A stretch of DNA of 64,000 nucleotides from Hymenoscyphus infarciens (GCA_001414345.1 LLCB01000025.1:62001-126000), one strand, 5' to 3'; positions 33,517-45,408 are shown, numbered from the stretch's first letter. The notes: a model not told the origin generated them from the letters alone. Made by a program: numbers and translations.

Positions 33517-34323
33517 ATGTCTTCCCCAACTCGCGTCGCAATTGCCGGTCTCGGAGTCGGCGTGGGAGACTTCACAGCCGGTCTCTAGGCAGCACACGTA
33601 CATCTACCCTACCTCCAAAGCTCTCCACAATTCGAAGTAGTTGCTATCTGTAACTCTAGCGTTGCCTCTGCTCAAAAGTCCATCGAATACCACAAACTCC
33701 CTGCTTCTACTAAAGCTTATGGCTCTCCCTCTCATCACGAAACTTTGTGAGATCATAGGAAATGGGGAGATCGGAACCATTCTATCAACCGTGGTGCAAG
33801 GAAATTTCTCTGCCTTGCCCATTGACGTCTTCATTGCCGGAGCGGAATACTATCTCCTAAAGACGAAATTGCCAGATGTAAAAATTATGGATGAATCATG
33901 GAAATTTGTGGGCGAGGTGAAGAGAACGAGTCCGGACCATATAGCTGTGCAAGGAAAATGAAGAGTGGGGCCGTAGCTAGTATCAACTACTCTACATTTC
34001 CTCATTCGGCCTTGGACGAAGGAGTAAGATGGACTATTTCTGGAACTAAGGGACGAATTGTAATAACGGGAGGAGTTGGTCAATGGCAGAACATGCCTAA
34101 TGAGAAGATTGTGGTGAAAGTTAAGAGAGCAGAACAGGATGTGGAGGTTGTGGCAGTGGACAATGAGTCCTTGCAGGGTTTGCAAGTGAAGGGTTATGTC
34201 ACCGCAAGGGAATGGGAGGCATTCCGCAAAGGCGATAAAGAGAAATTCGCGGATTTTGAGGATGCGGTGAAGAGTCACGAAGTTCTGGATAGAATCATGA
34301 CTGTAGCCAGACAAGGCCAGTAG
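33517..34323 (+). pseudogene. Gfo/Idh/MocA-family oxidoreductase pseudogene (Gal80-like)
   Basis: Starts MSSPTRVAIAGLGVG, a Rossmann glycine loop, then hits TAG at codon 24 (33586-33588). The same frame continues sensibly with AHVHLPYLQSSPQFEVVAI and ASAQKSIEYHKLPASTKAYG. It then jumps frame to CEIIGNGEIGTILSTVVQGN and WKFVGEVKRTSPDHIAVQGK, and after a one-base shift at ~33958 to MKSGAVASINYSTFPHSALD. It runs open to the stop at 34321-34323 (HEVLDRIMTVARQGQ). The order matches NAD(P)-dependent Gfo/Idh/MocA proteins, but two internal segments (after KAYG and after AEYYL) are missing. Stops, frameshifts and deletions together rule out a functional enzyme. It lies next to the Zn2Cys6 pseudogene in divergent orientation, which hints at a former regulator-enzyme pair (inference). 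Confidence 0.75.
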
Positions 34324-34538
34324 TCCACCACCGGCTGTGTGTTTCCACAACGGAAGGAGTGCTTGGAGTTGTTACTTGCGGGAAAATGATAGTCTACAAA
34401 GTATGAAGAAACCGATGGAGGCAAGAATGTAATTAATTTGGGCTTTCCTAAATGGCTCCACATCAGCAAATCCCACTTTTTTTTTATCAAGAGTTGATTA
34501 GAGGGTAACCGTGACGCAATTTTGACACCAACTATATT

Positions 34539-35619
34539 TCACAAGCTAAATAACCCTTTCCCTTCAAGTGCTTTGGTTCGCAGTTGCAAGTTGGTTACGA
34601 CGTTGCCAACCTTCGCTTTGATTTCGCTTATGTTGATTTCCATGTTCGATATTTCTTTGAAATCGTCTTCAACCAGAGAACGTGTTAGTTGTTTGAGCTC
34701 CTGGGTAGGCGACTCGAGCGTCCAGGCGATACTGATGTGAAAAGCCATTGAGAGATCTTGTACATCTTTCCAATCAAGTTTCGGTTTCCTTTCTCTACCG
34801 GAGATTTTACCAACCCTGTTTGGGCTACTTCTCTTGTTTGCAAGCTGGGTAGGAAATGATGTCTTTGCGTATAAAAGTGGCTGACCATGGTTCTGCACTA
34901 CTGTGTTGCTCGCGTGGAGAAGTTTATTCAGGCCATCGTGCGCAGGCTGATGAACTCTTAAAACGAGAAACCAGCGGCTCTTTTCAAAGTTTGCAACCCA
35001 ATCAAGACCGGAGAACTTGATTTCGAACCTAACCAGTCAGTGAAAGTTATATCATTGAGACGTAGCAACTTACGGCCGAATTCCAGAAGTTGAGACGAAT
35101 AGTTCTAATGAAGCCACAAAATCATCTTTTTCCTCAGTCGAAAAGCCAATCGGCCGTGAAAGGCTGATGTGAAGAGGCAAAGGAACACCGAGGTCGCTAG
35201 TCAAGAACGAATGAATGATAGACTGATTTTCAGAGGGCAGTCTTTCTTGTAAATTTGATATCAATGTCTTTAGCGAACTGTATTCTGTAGACGACGGATA
35301 CCCTCAGACGAGTCAGCGACGATTGGAGCTAAAGAGGTTACCAGCCAGCCAGAATAGAGAACTTACACTCGATATAGATATGGGTCGGCCAGTTTCCCTC
35401 CACATGAGGAGTAGCCCTTTTTCTTCCATTGTGCAGACTTGGATCATCCTTCGTACTTACTCGTGCTGTAGACGCGTAGAGGTCGTGAAATTTGGAGGGA
35501 AGCGGAGGAAGATCATCGGCCTTGTCTGTTAGGCGTGCCCGTTTGACCCCTTTTGGGGGAACCTGCTCAAACTCGGCTTCGTCTTCGTCTTCGGATGAAG
35601 GGTAGTCGACAAGAGCCAT
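34539..35619 (-). CDS. USB1: U6 snRNA 3'-end phosphodiesterase USB1
   Basis: Exons 35619-35367, 35302-35074 and 35028-34539 give 323 residues. Introns are 64 and 45 bp with GTAAGT donors. USB1 is a 2H-family 3'-5' exonuclease that trims U6 snRNA and leaves a blocked 3' end. Both catalytic HxS tetrapeptides are present: HIS at 129-131 (PLHISLSRP) and HIS at 258-260 (FHISIAWTL). The N-terminus has an acidic patch ([11 protein letters not shown]), then the conserved [20 protein letters not shown]. The 45 bp intron 2 is at the lower limit, yet it has a branch-like CTGAC and joins SGIRP to FEIKF exactly in frame. Divergent from RRP4. Confidence 0.93.
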
Positions 35620-35978
35620 GTTGAGAAGGAACGATATTGCGAGGCGATGATGTTGAAGGGGGGATTATCGTGACGCGACTACCTTGTCCTTCTGCTCAAG
35701 CTTTCGATAGCTCTGAAAAATGAGCTTTGGATTGCACTTGGAGAAATAATGATAGCCCCATTCTAGTTTTGCTTTGGAAAATGGTGTTCTTGCTTCAGTT
35801 CATGAATTGCTTTGAATTCCAGGACTTCAGTAGCTTTACAACAAGCTAAGCCGCTTGCTTGTGTTTCTGCCACCAATCATGCGAGAGCGGTGAGCTAGGT
35901 AAATTCCGGCTAGAGCCTTGCCAAAACTTCAAGTAAACCAGTTCCAGCCTCGTCTCCCACGACTCCAACTTCCCAACC
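35620..35978. promoter_or_regulatory. Shared divergent promoter, USB1 / RRP4
   Basis: 359 bp between the start codons of two RNA 3'-end processing genes. No specific site was identified. Confidence 0.45.
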
Positions 35979-37051
35979 ATGGCGATCACAATACTCGCCC
36001 CAGCTCCAGCTGAGCCCATACACCGAGAAGCCGATTCCTCAGACGACGCTGATGATGGCGGAGCAGATTTGGAAGGAGACCATGATATGCGCCCCAGCAA
36101 ACGAGCGAAACATTCTGCGAGCAACATAGTAACTCCTGGTGAGGTTGTCACAGACGACGCTCAATGGATGAGGTTGAGACGCACATAATTTAATTCTCGT
36201 ATACCGATTACTGACAATTACATAGAGGCCATGGCACATACATCGAATCTGGCAGCACCGAAATCATCGCCACAGTAGCTGGCACCATTCAAAAAACCAA
36301 CAAGCTACTCTCCGTTCGCCCTCTCCGAGCAAGATATACCCCCGAAATTGGTGACCTGATAGTCGGTCGCATAATGGAAGTGCAATCGAAGCGATGGCGT
36401 GTTGATGTGGGGGCCCCCAATCTCGCAGATTTACCTCTCGCAGCCATCAACCTTCCCGGCGGAATCTTGCGCAAGAGAACCGAGACCGATGAACTTGAGA
36501 TCCGAACTTTCTTCAGTGAAGGGGATCTTTTGGTTGCAGAGGTGCAAAGCTTACGGCAAGACGGAAGCGCGAGTTTGCATACACGAAGTTTGAAGTACGG
36601 CAAATTAAGAAACGGGGTCTTCATGAGTGTTACTGGTACAGGTGGAGGTGGCGGTGTGGTGAGAGCTCGCAGACAGGTCTGGACGATTGATACTATGCAT
36701 GGAGGAGGAAAAGTGGATGTCATTCTGGGTGTCAACGGTTACATCTGGATCAGCAAACATATCGAAGTAGCCGGGGGTGAAACTGCCATTACGAGGATGG
36801 AAGAGAGCATCAGCGCCACGGTATATTCAAGTCAAAATGATGACATTAGCGCCGAGACAAGACGGGAGATTTCGCGAATAAAAGGGGTCATCAGCCTCTT
36901 GGTCGAGCAGGGACTTCGAGTCGATGAGGACATGGTAATGAAAGGATACGAAGCAGCAGTCGCGATAGATGACGAGGAAATAGGCGAGAGCAATGTCTAT
37001 CTAGGAGGAGAGAGAGGCAAAAGGGTGTTGGACTTGCTCCGTGGGAGATGA
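35979..37051 (+). CDS. RRP4: RNA exosome cap subunit RRP4
   Basis: Exons 35979-36172 and 36226-37051, 339 residues. RRP4 is one of three S1/KH cap proteins that line the entry pore of the exosome. An N-terminal disordered segment (residues 1-65) carries a basic PSKRAKH patch. The RRP4 N-terminal domain starts [10 protein letters not shown]. The S1 domain follows ([20 protein letters not shown]), then the KH-like domain with the diagnostic GVNGYIWI. The glycine run GTGGGGGVV precedes the KH region. The 53 bp intron has the donor GTTGAG and splits the arginine codon before GHGTY; without it the frame stops 15 bp later. Confidence 0.95.
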
Positions 37052-38133
37052 AAACTACACGAGTCATGACTTTTGACTTGTTCGCGGAACAAGAGGCAAC
37101 AGTGCAACAGTCATCTGTGTGGCCATTACAAAGCTCGTTTCCAAAATGCCATGAGATGATGAGAATACGAATCTCCGGTTCGACTAGGGATCTGCTTCTT
37201 TTTTCTTTTCCCGCAATCATTAAAGGATACAATACCACCTCCTTAAGGACCTCCTTAAGGAGCCGGACCGAGGCACATGGCACATGGCATGGTGGACCCT
37301 GAAGCCGTTCAATAAGTAGACTTCAATCGCCCGGGTAGAACCCTTTGGAATAATCCTTCCAACCACTCGGAATTTTACTTCCGATCGGACTTCCAGACTG
37401 TCTGAAATTTTCTCAATTTTCTCAACTTTCTACTTCAAGAGTCAAGACGCTCCAAAATTCAACGTCATTGCTCCGGGACTCACCCCTGCCCTGCCTCATG
37501 GATGCCCCGATTTTTTTATGCTGCTGCCAGCCTGCCACACTGGCATTTGAAACCTTTTCTCAATTGTTCGAGTGGGTAGTTTCACTTTGGTCTAGGCTCC
37601 AACGGCAATGAGATAAACAGTTTTGTTGATTACAATATTTTGCTGGCTGGGTTACTGATCGAGTAATACAATACACTATATTGTCTGATTACCTTCAAAT
37701 TTCCTCCGTAGTTAACCACCATCGATATCGGCACACTATTCCGGTGAAAAGGTCCCCTGTTGCTGAGTTGCGGGCTCGTAGCATTCGGACTGGGATCTTT
37801 TTTGATACCAGGGCTTTGAATCCACAATCCGAGTCAACACCGGCCACTTTTGTATAGATCCACCATACGGAGTACATCGACCAATGATTACTTTGAGCCT
37901 GCATTATTTCGGAGCAAATTCAGAGTTGTTGTGACATCGTTGGAAAAAATCTCCGTGGCTTAACAATTTGCATTGTTGGCAAATTGGGTCTGCGGTGCAG
38001 AGGTATATAAGGTCGGACGGTGAGTGATATTCCCTTTTTCGAATACTTCTATCACATCTCAACTAGCTCCACCCTTTCTTAAAAGTTTTACCCTATACCC
38101 TCTACTCAGAAACAAACCAATCAAGCCGCAAAC
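37052..38133. other. Intergenic, alcohol dehydrogenase promoter
   Basis: About 1.1 kb without a recognised gene. It includes a TACGGAGTA motif near 37866, also seen near 22611 and 63218, and the TATA box below. Confidence 0.45.
38004..38011 (+). promoter_or_regulatory. TATA box of the alcohol dehydrogenase gene
   Basis: TATATAAG 130 bp before the ATG, followed by a pyrimidine-rich leader (CATCTCAACTAGCTCCACCC), a layout typical of strongly expressed fungal genes. Confidence 0.55.
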
Positions 38134-39178
38134 ATGGTTGAATTCACAGTTTACAAGGGCTCTGCCGACCGCAAGATTGTTCAGTCAAAGACCACAAAAG
38201 AAGTCAAATCTGATGAGGTTCTCATCAAAGTTACCCACTCTGGTGTTTGCGGTACAGATGAACATTACAAGGGGCAGGATATGGTTTTGGGTCATGAGGG
38301 CGCTGGTATTGTAGAGGTAAGACAAAGTCGAAAACCACTTCAGTCACACACCGACTAACAGATATTAGGAAATTGGATCTTCAGTCACAACTCTCAAGAA
38401 GGGTGACTCTGTAGGATGGGGATATCAGCACTCTGCGTGCGGGCACTGCAAGCAATGCTACACCGGTCATGAAACCCTCTGCCCGGGACGAGAGATGTAC
38501 GGAGCTTCCGATCTGGACCAAGGTTCATTCGCTACCCACGCCATCTGGAAAGCAAACTTCCTCTTCAAGATCCCAGATTCCATTCCTCGTGAATTCGCCG
38601 CTCCACTCCAATGTGGAGGCGCAACCGTCTTCAACGTCCTGCACTCTTTCGCCGTGAAGCCTACCCACCGTATCGGTGTCATCGGTATTGGGGGACTTGG
38701 ACATCTCGCTATCCAATTCGCCGCCAAGATGGGTTGCGCCGTGACTGTCTTCTCCAGCACCGATTCCAAGAGAGAAGAAGCCATGCGTTTTGGAGCCACC
38801 GAATTCGTCGCCACCAAGGGTGTAAAGGAACTCAAGACCGCAGGACTCATCGACCACCTCATGGTCTGCTCCTCTTTCCAACCAGACTGGAAGCAATTCC
38901 TCCCAATCCTGGCACCTTCCGCATCCATCTACCCTCTTACCGTCTCCCAGGATGATTTCAGCATCCCTTACATGCCTTTGTTGGCTGGGGAGTTGAGAAT
39001 TCAAGGTTCTATTGTTGCTGCTAGAGATGTCCAGAATGACATGTTGGCTTTTGCAGCTTTGCACCAAATTAGACCTGTCGTTGAGTTGTTCCCTATGACT
39101 ACCGAGGGGATTGAGGAGGCAATGGCCAAGTTGGATAGAGGCGAGATGAGATACAGAGGCGTTCTTGTTGCTCAGTAG
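38134..39178 (+). CDS. Zinc-dependent medium-chain alcohol dehydrogenase (CAD/ADH6-like)
   Basis: Exons 38134-38316 and 38369-39178, 330 residues, 52 bp intron. All zinc ligands are present: catalytic C39 (GVCGTDEHY), H54 (LGHEGAG) and C143 (PLQCGG); structural C85, C88, C91 and C99 (CGHCKQC...C). The cofactor loop GIGGLG is at 167-172. The sequence PLQCGGATVFNVL resembles the NADP-preferring cinnamyl-alcohol dehydrogenase/YahK/ADH6 branch that reduces aromatic or aliphatic aldehydes; substrate and cofactor are inference. At 330 residues it is slightly short for the family (~350), with a compact N-terminus, but no conserved part is missing. Confidence 0.88.
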
Positions 39179-40713
39179 AGAGCTTGTTTGGCTAGGACTG
39201 GGACTTGGGAGGGGTGTGCATTGCTATGGCGTATAAAGTAGGATTGGGTTTTAGCGTTTAGAACGTATAGAATATAGACTTTTTCAACCATTTTTTGGGC
39301 TTCTGGTTGTGGAGGTACCTGAGAAGTGACGTCACTTTTCTTCTTCCTCGTAGTTTGAAGTCCCACTCCAGGCCGTGTCAAACTCTGTTTATTAAGAAGC
39401 CAAAGTTGAGCCACGTTTCTGCCTCGTTCTCGTTCCACTTCCCGAGGAATCCCTACAATATCAGAGTTTAAAATAAGTGAGCACAGACTTTTCTACTCCC
39501 AAAACACAATTCTTTCATTTCCTATCAACATCAAATCGGTATGTCCTATCCTTCATTTGTTCACAACCTTTTGGCAACAACGCTGATTGATTCCATTATG
39601 ATGTAACCATTTACGATCCCGTACACTCACACTTCTCGACTTCCTAAAACAGAAGAACGATGCCTTTTGTTGCAAGTCGCCCGGACTTGTTCTCCCTCCG
39701 AACGCTGGTCTGCTGTGCCTCTCATTTTGTGCAGATAGTGAAGTTGTGGGTTTGCGGGGCAGTGAGATCATGAGATCATGAGATCGTGAGATCGTGAGAG
39801 GGGGATGGGTGAGATCCGTCCGCGCCGCAAGGTTTTGTGGAGATGAAGATTGCTCCGGGAAAAAACGGAGAATTAGAAGGGCAAGAGTTTCAGCTGCTCT
39901 CTTGGGATCAGAGAGATAGTAATCTTTGTACTTCTCGAGGTTAAATTCTCCCGGCAGCCTTCCTCGACTCGTTTCGTGGCGTTTGAGTTCTTGCAAGTTT
40001 GACGGGAGATGATCTCCGGGTGGTGTAGAGTCATGCTACTGGATAAATTATCATTGTGAATTCTCATGTATATCAATAGACCGTGAGGAACAAGTCCATG
40101 ACAAAATTTCTACAGAACCTCGACCCTCACAAATACCCGAGCGTCTTCTCATTGTTTGAAACACAGGCCTAAGAACTCGAACATGTAAGCGGTTTTTAAT
40201 AGTGGCTATATTTGTTTCATTTAAGTCCTTGCTTTTATGGCTATCCGCGGGTTCTCTACTATTAGCCGGAATTTCCATCATTCTTGCGTCCAAGTCTCTC
40301 GCAGGTCACCTACCAAAAACAAAGAGTCCGGGATAATTCAGAACGAGCTTATAGTCAATGTGGGTCATGTAGTAAGAGTGATGGGGTTCAATAATATACG
40401 GATACCGAAAAGTATTTTCAGTACTATTTGTACGCGACTTGCAAAGGGTTTCGATTGCTAATTGATACTTATTCTTGTCTGAACCTGGCTGATACGATAA
40501 ATTTAATAAGTAGGATTGTAATGATTAAGTAATAGGTGAAAAGGTGTGTAGAAAAGGGGTTCCTGATGGTAAAGTGAAATTACAGTAATTCCATTCGTAA
40601 TAAGCGACCAATTGACCAACTTAAAAAGAAACTAGTGTTTCTTGGACTGTCTCGCTCACTCTCATTATCACCAAGTTTAATTATGTCCCCAACCAACCAA
40701 CTCAAGCAATTAA
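39179..40713. other. Intergenic, no supported gene
   Basis: 1.5 kb. A minus-strand frame at 39553-39996 (147 codons) has no recognisable domain and overlaps a tandem repeat. Nothing else is supported. Confidence 0.45.
39764..39798. repeat. 8 bp tandem repeat (GAGATCAT/GAGATCGT)
   Basis: Two copies of GAGATCAT followed by two of GAGATCGT and a partial copy. Confidence 0.85.
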
Positions 40714-41533
40714 TCAAACGCCAACCTCATCCCGCCTAACAAGCCAATTCATCCCTTCCTCCTTCGTCCCACCCCATCTCTCAGTCTGGTTATCAATCAC
40801 AGCAATATCCCTAAAGCCCTCATTATTAAACATCTTATGACTACTAGGTCTAGCCGGAGCCCATGTTCTCCCGCCCGTCTTCCGAGAGATGGAGTTAGTG
40901 TGTTGAGTGAGGATAGTGCCGAATTGTCGTTTTTGGAAGGAGGGGTGGACCATTGTTCCTTTGCGATCTAGGAGGTTTGTTAGATCTGGAGAGAGTAAGG
41001 AGAAGGAGAGGAATGAACGAACGATAATCTTCCTCGGGGTCGTAATCATGGTCGTTGGCACTATTCATAACCTCCAGAAATGCATCCCAAGCTGGCATGA
41101 ACAGTCCCGGGGGAATACTAGGCAAAGGACCATGAGAGAGTGCTTCTGCTTTTAATTCTGGGGTCATTTCTTTTGTTCTGTATTTCCAGGGGAACTGTAG
41201 GGCTGTCCATGCTACGATTTTTCTACTCTTAAGTCAGTACGCAGATTTCCCTCACTTAATTTGTATGATTGATTGATTAATTACTTAGATGAAGGGGACG
41301 TACCCAGAAGAATTTTCCACAATCTTATAAGTCTCAATATCAGGCATATCCCATCTCGGAGCGAGGACTTCCATCAACCAAATATGTAACTCTTCATCGG
41401 GCACGTTTTTTCGTGCGTGTTTCCACACTCCGTCGTTGTAGTAAGCTAGTTCCATCATGCGAAATACCTCGTCCATATCCGAGGGAAGAGCTGTGCTTAT
41501 GGTAAAGTTGGGGTCGAGAGTGAGGGGCGCCAT
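40714..41533 (-). CDS. GNAT-family N-acetyltransferase
   Basis: Exons 41533-41304, 41222-41023 and 40967-40714 give 227 residues. The last intron (55 bp) uses GTTCGT/CTAG and restores EEDYHRKGTMVHPSFQKRQF; without it the frame goes astray after EEDY. The acetyl-CoA-binding signature is degenerate but present: VHPSFQKRQFGTILTQH corresponds to V-x-P-xx-Q-x-x-G-x-G, here with Phe for the second usual Gly-adjacent residue. Conserved N-terminal segments are STALPSDMDEVFRMMELAY and KIVAWTALQFPWKY; the C-terminus is ARPSSHKMFNNEGFRDIAV, then ERWGG. The family comprises fungal cytosolic acyltransferases, mostly uncharacterised; the substrate is unknown. Confidence 0.82.
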
Positions 41534-42516
41534 GGTTTTGAGATTGGTGTAGATTTTGATTATTGAAGAGGGGGTGGGAAGCTCTCTTCTGGGTGCAAAG
41601 GAGTTTTGAGATGTCTTGTAAGCACTTGTGTTGATAGCTAGTCAAAACTGGGCCAAGAAAAGTGGGTTTTTGGAGCTGTCGTTGAAGAACCTCTCATTCG
41701 GTGGGGCTAGCCTGTTCAGCACTTGTGCTCAATGGCTGCGAGAAGGATGTATATAAATTTGAAAAGTGTCGTACGTACTGCTTGATTTGGATACCTTATC
41801 TTATTGGTGGTACATTGTGGCACAAGCCGTGGGCTACACGTTATGCAATATTGCGGCGTACAAACTGACTGGACCGGAGGCTATATGCCTTGCATATGTA
41901 GAGATATTGACGAATCAAGTATATTGTGGAACGACTGGAATCCCCCGCCAAGAGAAAACCGAAATACAACAATCAGGCGATGAAGAGGACAGAAGTAAGA
42001 CTAGGTCATTAGGGTCGAATTCGATAGTTGGTAACCGCAACACTGTTGCATAATAACAGGATGGATTAGTTGCCTCGTATTATGACAAGCATAGTTACTT
42101 GGTTGGTGACCATTACACAAACAAACCAACCAAACAACAATTTATGCACAGAATGTAAAAAACGCACGTTAGATTGCCAAAGAAAGGGGCTCAAGTAGTA
42201 GCGAGAAGCTCACTTGATCAAAAGGGAAAGTAAACGATAGAAAAAGGAGGTGTCAGCACTATTCAGCAGGTTTGCATCTCCACAATTGGTCAAATCCTGG
42301 AACCCAAGGAATCACTTGATCTAATCCTCGGCTCACGATTACACTATTAAGGTAACTCGCGTAAAACGAAACAAAAAAGGGACCATGAAGTCTCGTAAAC
42401 TCACTTCGATTGAGAGAGCCGCTGGGTATCATATCCATTCCATGCCCAAACGTAAACATACGCTGCCCAAGCTGTTCAAAGCTCCACCAAAACGCCATAA
42501 AGAATCCCGCATACAC
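41534..42516. other. Intergenic, no supported gene
   Basis: About 980 bp between the GNAT gene promoter and the ALG13 3' end. Two short open frames (plus ~41766-42053, minus 42259-42516) show no domain; the second follows directly after the ALG13 stop and is probably 3' UTR. Confidence 0.45.
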
Positions 42517-43333
42517 TTAGTCAAATCGCGACTTTGCATCCTCCTCCTTGGCATCACATACTTCGTCCACGAGAGCAGCGAAGTTGCCTCTTTTCGCACT
42601 GGAGTGGCCCCAAGACCTTGCTGCTTTCTGTGTGGCCCTCTCGATGGCTAGAGCAAGGTTCCTTGAACATGTTAGTGACTCGTCATACTTTTGTCATGAG
42701 AAAGACATCCTGGATGTCATTTGAGGATAGGCCCCAATATCTCTGAAGTGTGACTTTTATGACGGTAATATTTGAAGAAAGGAGATTCTTCACTTACCTG
42801 GGAGATCCCTTCGTAACATACCCTTGTTTCTCCAACTCATCTGCTAGTTCGTCTTGGTGGTTATCAAGGAGCGAGGAGTTTGGAACAACGACAAGAGGGA
42901 CACCAAGTCGCATTCCATCTAAGATAGTCCCGGATCCTATAGAAAGGTCAGAAGCTGGGCAATGGGTATTCTCATTTGACAAACCAGCGTGACAAACAAC
43001 CAGGCCTTCCTCTGAAACCCCTGGGTTTGCCTGGCACTTCTTCATATTGTGTGTCAGACCATCCTTTTTGAAGGGAAATGAGTTGATGACAATGCCCTGA
43101 GTATCTTCGGGTTTGGTCAGGTTGAAGAAGTCCTCCAATTCTCCGACTTGGACTGTGAGATGGGTATAGTTAAACTTTTTTAGGCGGAGAAGAGTTTGCT
43201 CTGAGACAGCGGCTGCTAAAAGTTCTTCAAATCCAGCTGTTGCTCCGATGGTAACGAAGCACTCCCGTGGTAGTTGGACTGGAGGGCTGCTGTCCTCTAG
43301 AGGGTTCACAACCCGACGGTTGTCCGATGACAT
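42517..43333 (-). CDS. ALG13: UDP-GlcNAc transferase catalytic subunit ALG13
   Basis: Exons 43333-42798 and 42661-42517 give 226 residues. ALG13 binds membrane-anchored ALG14 on the cytosolic ER face and adds the second GlcNAc of the dolichol-linked N-glycan precursor. Family features: CFVTIGATAGFEELL (GT28 start), VCHAGLSNENTH-type region, SGTILDGMRLGVPLVVVPNS, then NHQDELADELEKQGYV. The 136 bp intron (GTAAGT...CAAG) is needed to reach the conserved C-terminal helix ALAIERATQKA. Usual G-H-AG-x-GS/T spacing is kept, with an insertion around NENTHCPASDLSIG. Divergent from RSM24. Confidence 0.9.
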
Positions 43334-43685
43334 TTAGTTGAGGATTTGATGAGAGAGCAGCGTGTTTATTGTTAGGGGCGCTGAGATGGCGGTGATGGCG
43401 ATAGCGATGACTTCCAAGAATGAGCAGCTTGCGAAAAGGAAAATAGATGATGAAGCAATTTCCGTTTAGATAAATGTAACGACCAGTTGGTTGAGGTGCA
43501 TTCTGAGAACTTAGGCAGTCAGGCAGTAGTCAGGCAGCAGTTGTGGCCTTATCGATAGGAAATCGGCTTCAGATTTCGCCGCCTCGAAGCTAAGGTGACA
43601 ATGTCTCCAGCAGTATGGAGTCAGATCATACCAATTTTTTGTATTGTGTCTGCTAGTCAACAACCACCCACCAAAACCAACAGCC
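43334..43685. promoter_or_regulatory. Shared divergent promoter, ALG13 / RSM24
   Basis: 352 bp between start codons. No specific site was recognised. Confidence 0.4.
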
Positions 43686-44858
43686 ATGGCAACGGCTATA
43701 CAAGGCCTCCGCCTTGCAGCAAGAAGCTGCGCTTCCGCCAGCATTTCTAAAAGGCACGCGATACAATCAATTGCTTTGCGGAGGCAATTTTCCACCACCC
43801 AATGGAACCAGGCCAAGTTTGATGGAGAAGCCGCGATGACCAAAGCACAGAAGGCTTCGGGCGTCGACTTGAAAAAATTGGACGCGGAACTAGAAGAGAC
43901 AAAGAGAGAGATAGAAGCATACCTCGAAGCCGATATCGATTTTGGTCCCGCGCCCCCCGATCTTGCCTTCAGGGGAAAGAAGCCTAAGGAGACCTTTTTG
44001 AATATGGGAGAGTCGGATCCGTTCGAGGAAGATGGTTTCATGGAAGATGAAGAGGATGACATCTCATCGATTGCCCACGGAGAATTGGAACAACACCGGG
44101 AATGGAGACATTATGCCAGATTGGCTGCTTGGGAAATGCCAATGCTATCAAGTGCGTAGCTACGCCAACCTTCAATCGTATACGGAACGACTTGCTAACG
44201 TACGATTGCAGAATTGGCGAAACCTTTCGAAGTTCCAGGGGCGGATATGCCATTGAGATTTAGATATACCACATACATGGGTGAAAGCCATCCAGCGGAA
44301 AAGAAGGTCGTTTTGGAGTTTTCACCAGCAGATATGCCCGATTTGACGGATTTGCAAAGGGACAAGATGAGGAAGCTGCTGGGAACCCGATATAACCCGG
44401 AGCAAGATACCGTACGCATGAGTTGCGAAATGTTCGAGACACAGGCTCAGAACAAGCGCTACCTGGGTGACTTGGTTGATTCTCTACTTGTAGAGGCAAG
44501 GGTATGTTTGCTTAATCCCTTCCAACGAATGTCGTCTAACAAGTATCAGGATTCTACCGACACATTCGCAGATGTTCCCCTAGATACTCGACATCATCAC
44601 TTCAAACCTAAACTTCGATTTCCTAAAGAATGGGAGATGACAGAGGAAAGACGAAAAAGTTTGAATGCACTCCGCCAAAAGCAGGCTGCAAAGGATCAGC
44701 AATTAGAGATTGAAGGGCAATTGGTGGATGGAGTTCGGCAGATCCAAGAGGCACTCGCAAAGCCTGTGGAGGCGGTTATCCCAGAAATGGTCATACCGGG
44801 AAAGGGAGGCAAAGCTGCGGCGAAGACTGGGGGAAAGAGATTGGCGGTTAGGAGGTAG
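43686..44858 (+). CDS. RSM24: Mitochondrial small-subunit ribosomal protein Rsm24 (mS35)
   Basis: Exons 43686-44151, 44212-44501 and 44550-44858, 354 residues, introns 60 and 48 bp. The ATG at 43686 is chosen over the open frame upstream because it begins a mitochondrial presequence (basic, Ala/Ser-rich, ending RRQFSTTQ, residues 1-38). Conserved core: HREWRHYARLAAWEMP, LAKPFEVPGADMPLRFRYTTYMGESHPAEKKVVLEF (split by an intron in the Lys codon), LLGTRYNPEQDTVRMSCEMF, then DTRHHHFKPKLRFPKEW. The C-terminal tail is charged and variable. It is a structural protein of the mitochondrial 37S subunit. Confidence 0.92.
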
Positions 44859-45213
44859 CGACCAGCTGAGAGATGATCTATTGACTGGTGTAAGATATTG
44901 TAAACACAGCAAAGTTGTAGATAGAAGGAGCATGTATGATACCAATTCAATTGACAAACTTTGCACATAGCAGCAGCCGAGCGGAAACCTCGCATCTACC
45001 TGTTCTTGATACAATGTACAAGGAAGTGTACCGGATTATACATAAACAGTTCCAACGATTTCTTATCGTTTAGCTACAGTTCAATGACTGCCGGCAAGGT
45101 CTTGAATATTATTGGTAGAGGAAAGAAAGCCACAGAGATATCCCCGCATTTCAGGAGCAAAACGGTCGCCAATTGAAACCCTCTCCACGAGATACCTCGG
45201 TCGAGTATACTAT
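44859..45213. other. RSM24 3' flank up to the edge of the transposon nest
   Basis: Ordinary base composition until ~45200, where the AT-rich block starts abruptly. Confidence 0.6.
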
Positions 45214-45330
45214 ATTAATCGTACTAACCCACCCGTCCACCTACCACTATCCTACCCCTAGGAGGGTTAGTCTGTTTAATTAGTCTATCTTTTTAATTAG
45301 TCTAACTAGATTGAATAGATAATCTAGGCT
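45214..45330 (+). repeat. Left terminal inverted repeat of the transposon block
   Basis: Reverse-complement match to ~53610-53723, about 80 aligned positions with small indels. Confidence 0.75.
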
Positions 45331-45408
45331 AAAACTAGACATTAGTTCTCTTAGCTTTTAGAATATTATAAACTTTAAGAACTACTATTTATAAATCTAG
45401 TAATAACT

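Noticed and set aside
39553..39996. 147-codon open frame on the minus strand
   Set aside because: No recognised domain, and it runs through the 8 bp tandem repeat, which can keep a frame open by chance.
41766..42053. 95-codon open frame on the plus strand
   Set aside because: Has no ATG at its beginning and no recognised domain; no splice partner was found.
42259..42516. 85-codon open frame on the minus strand
   Set aside because: Lies directly after the ALG13 stop codon, has no recognised domain, and is probably 3' untranslated sequence.
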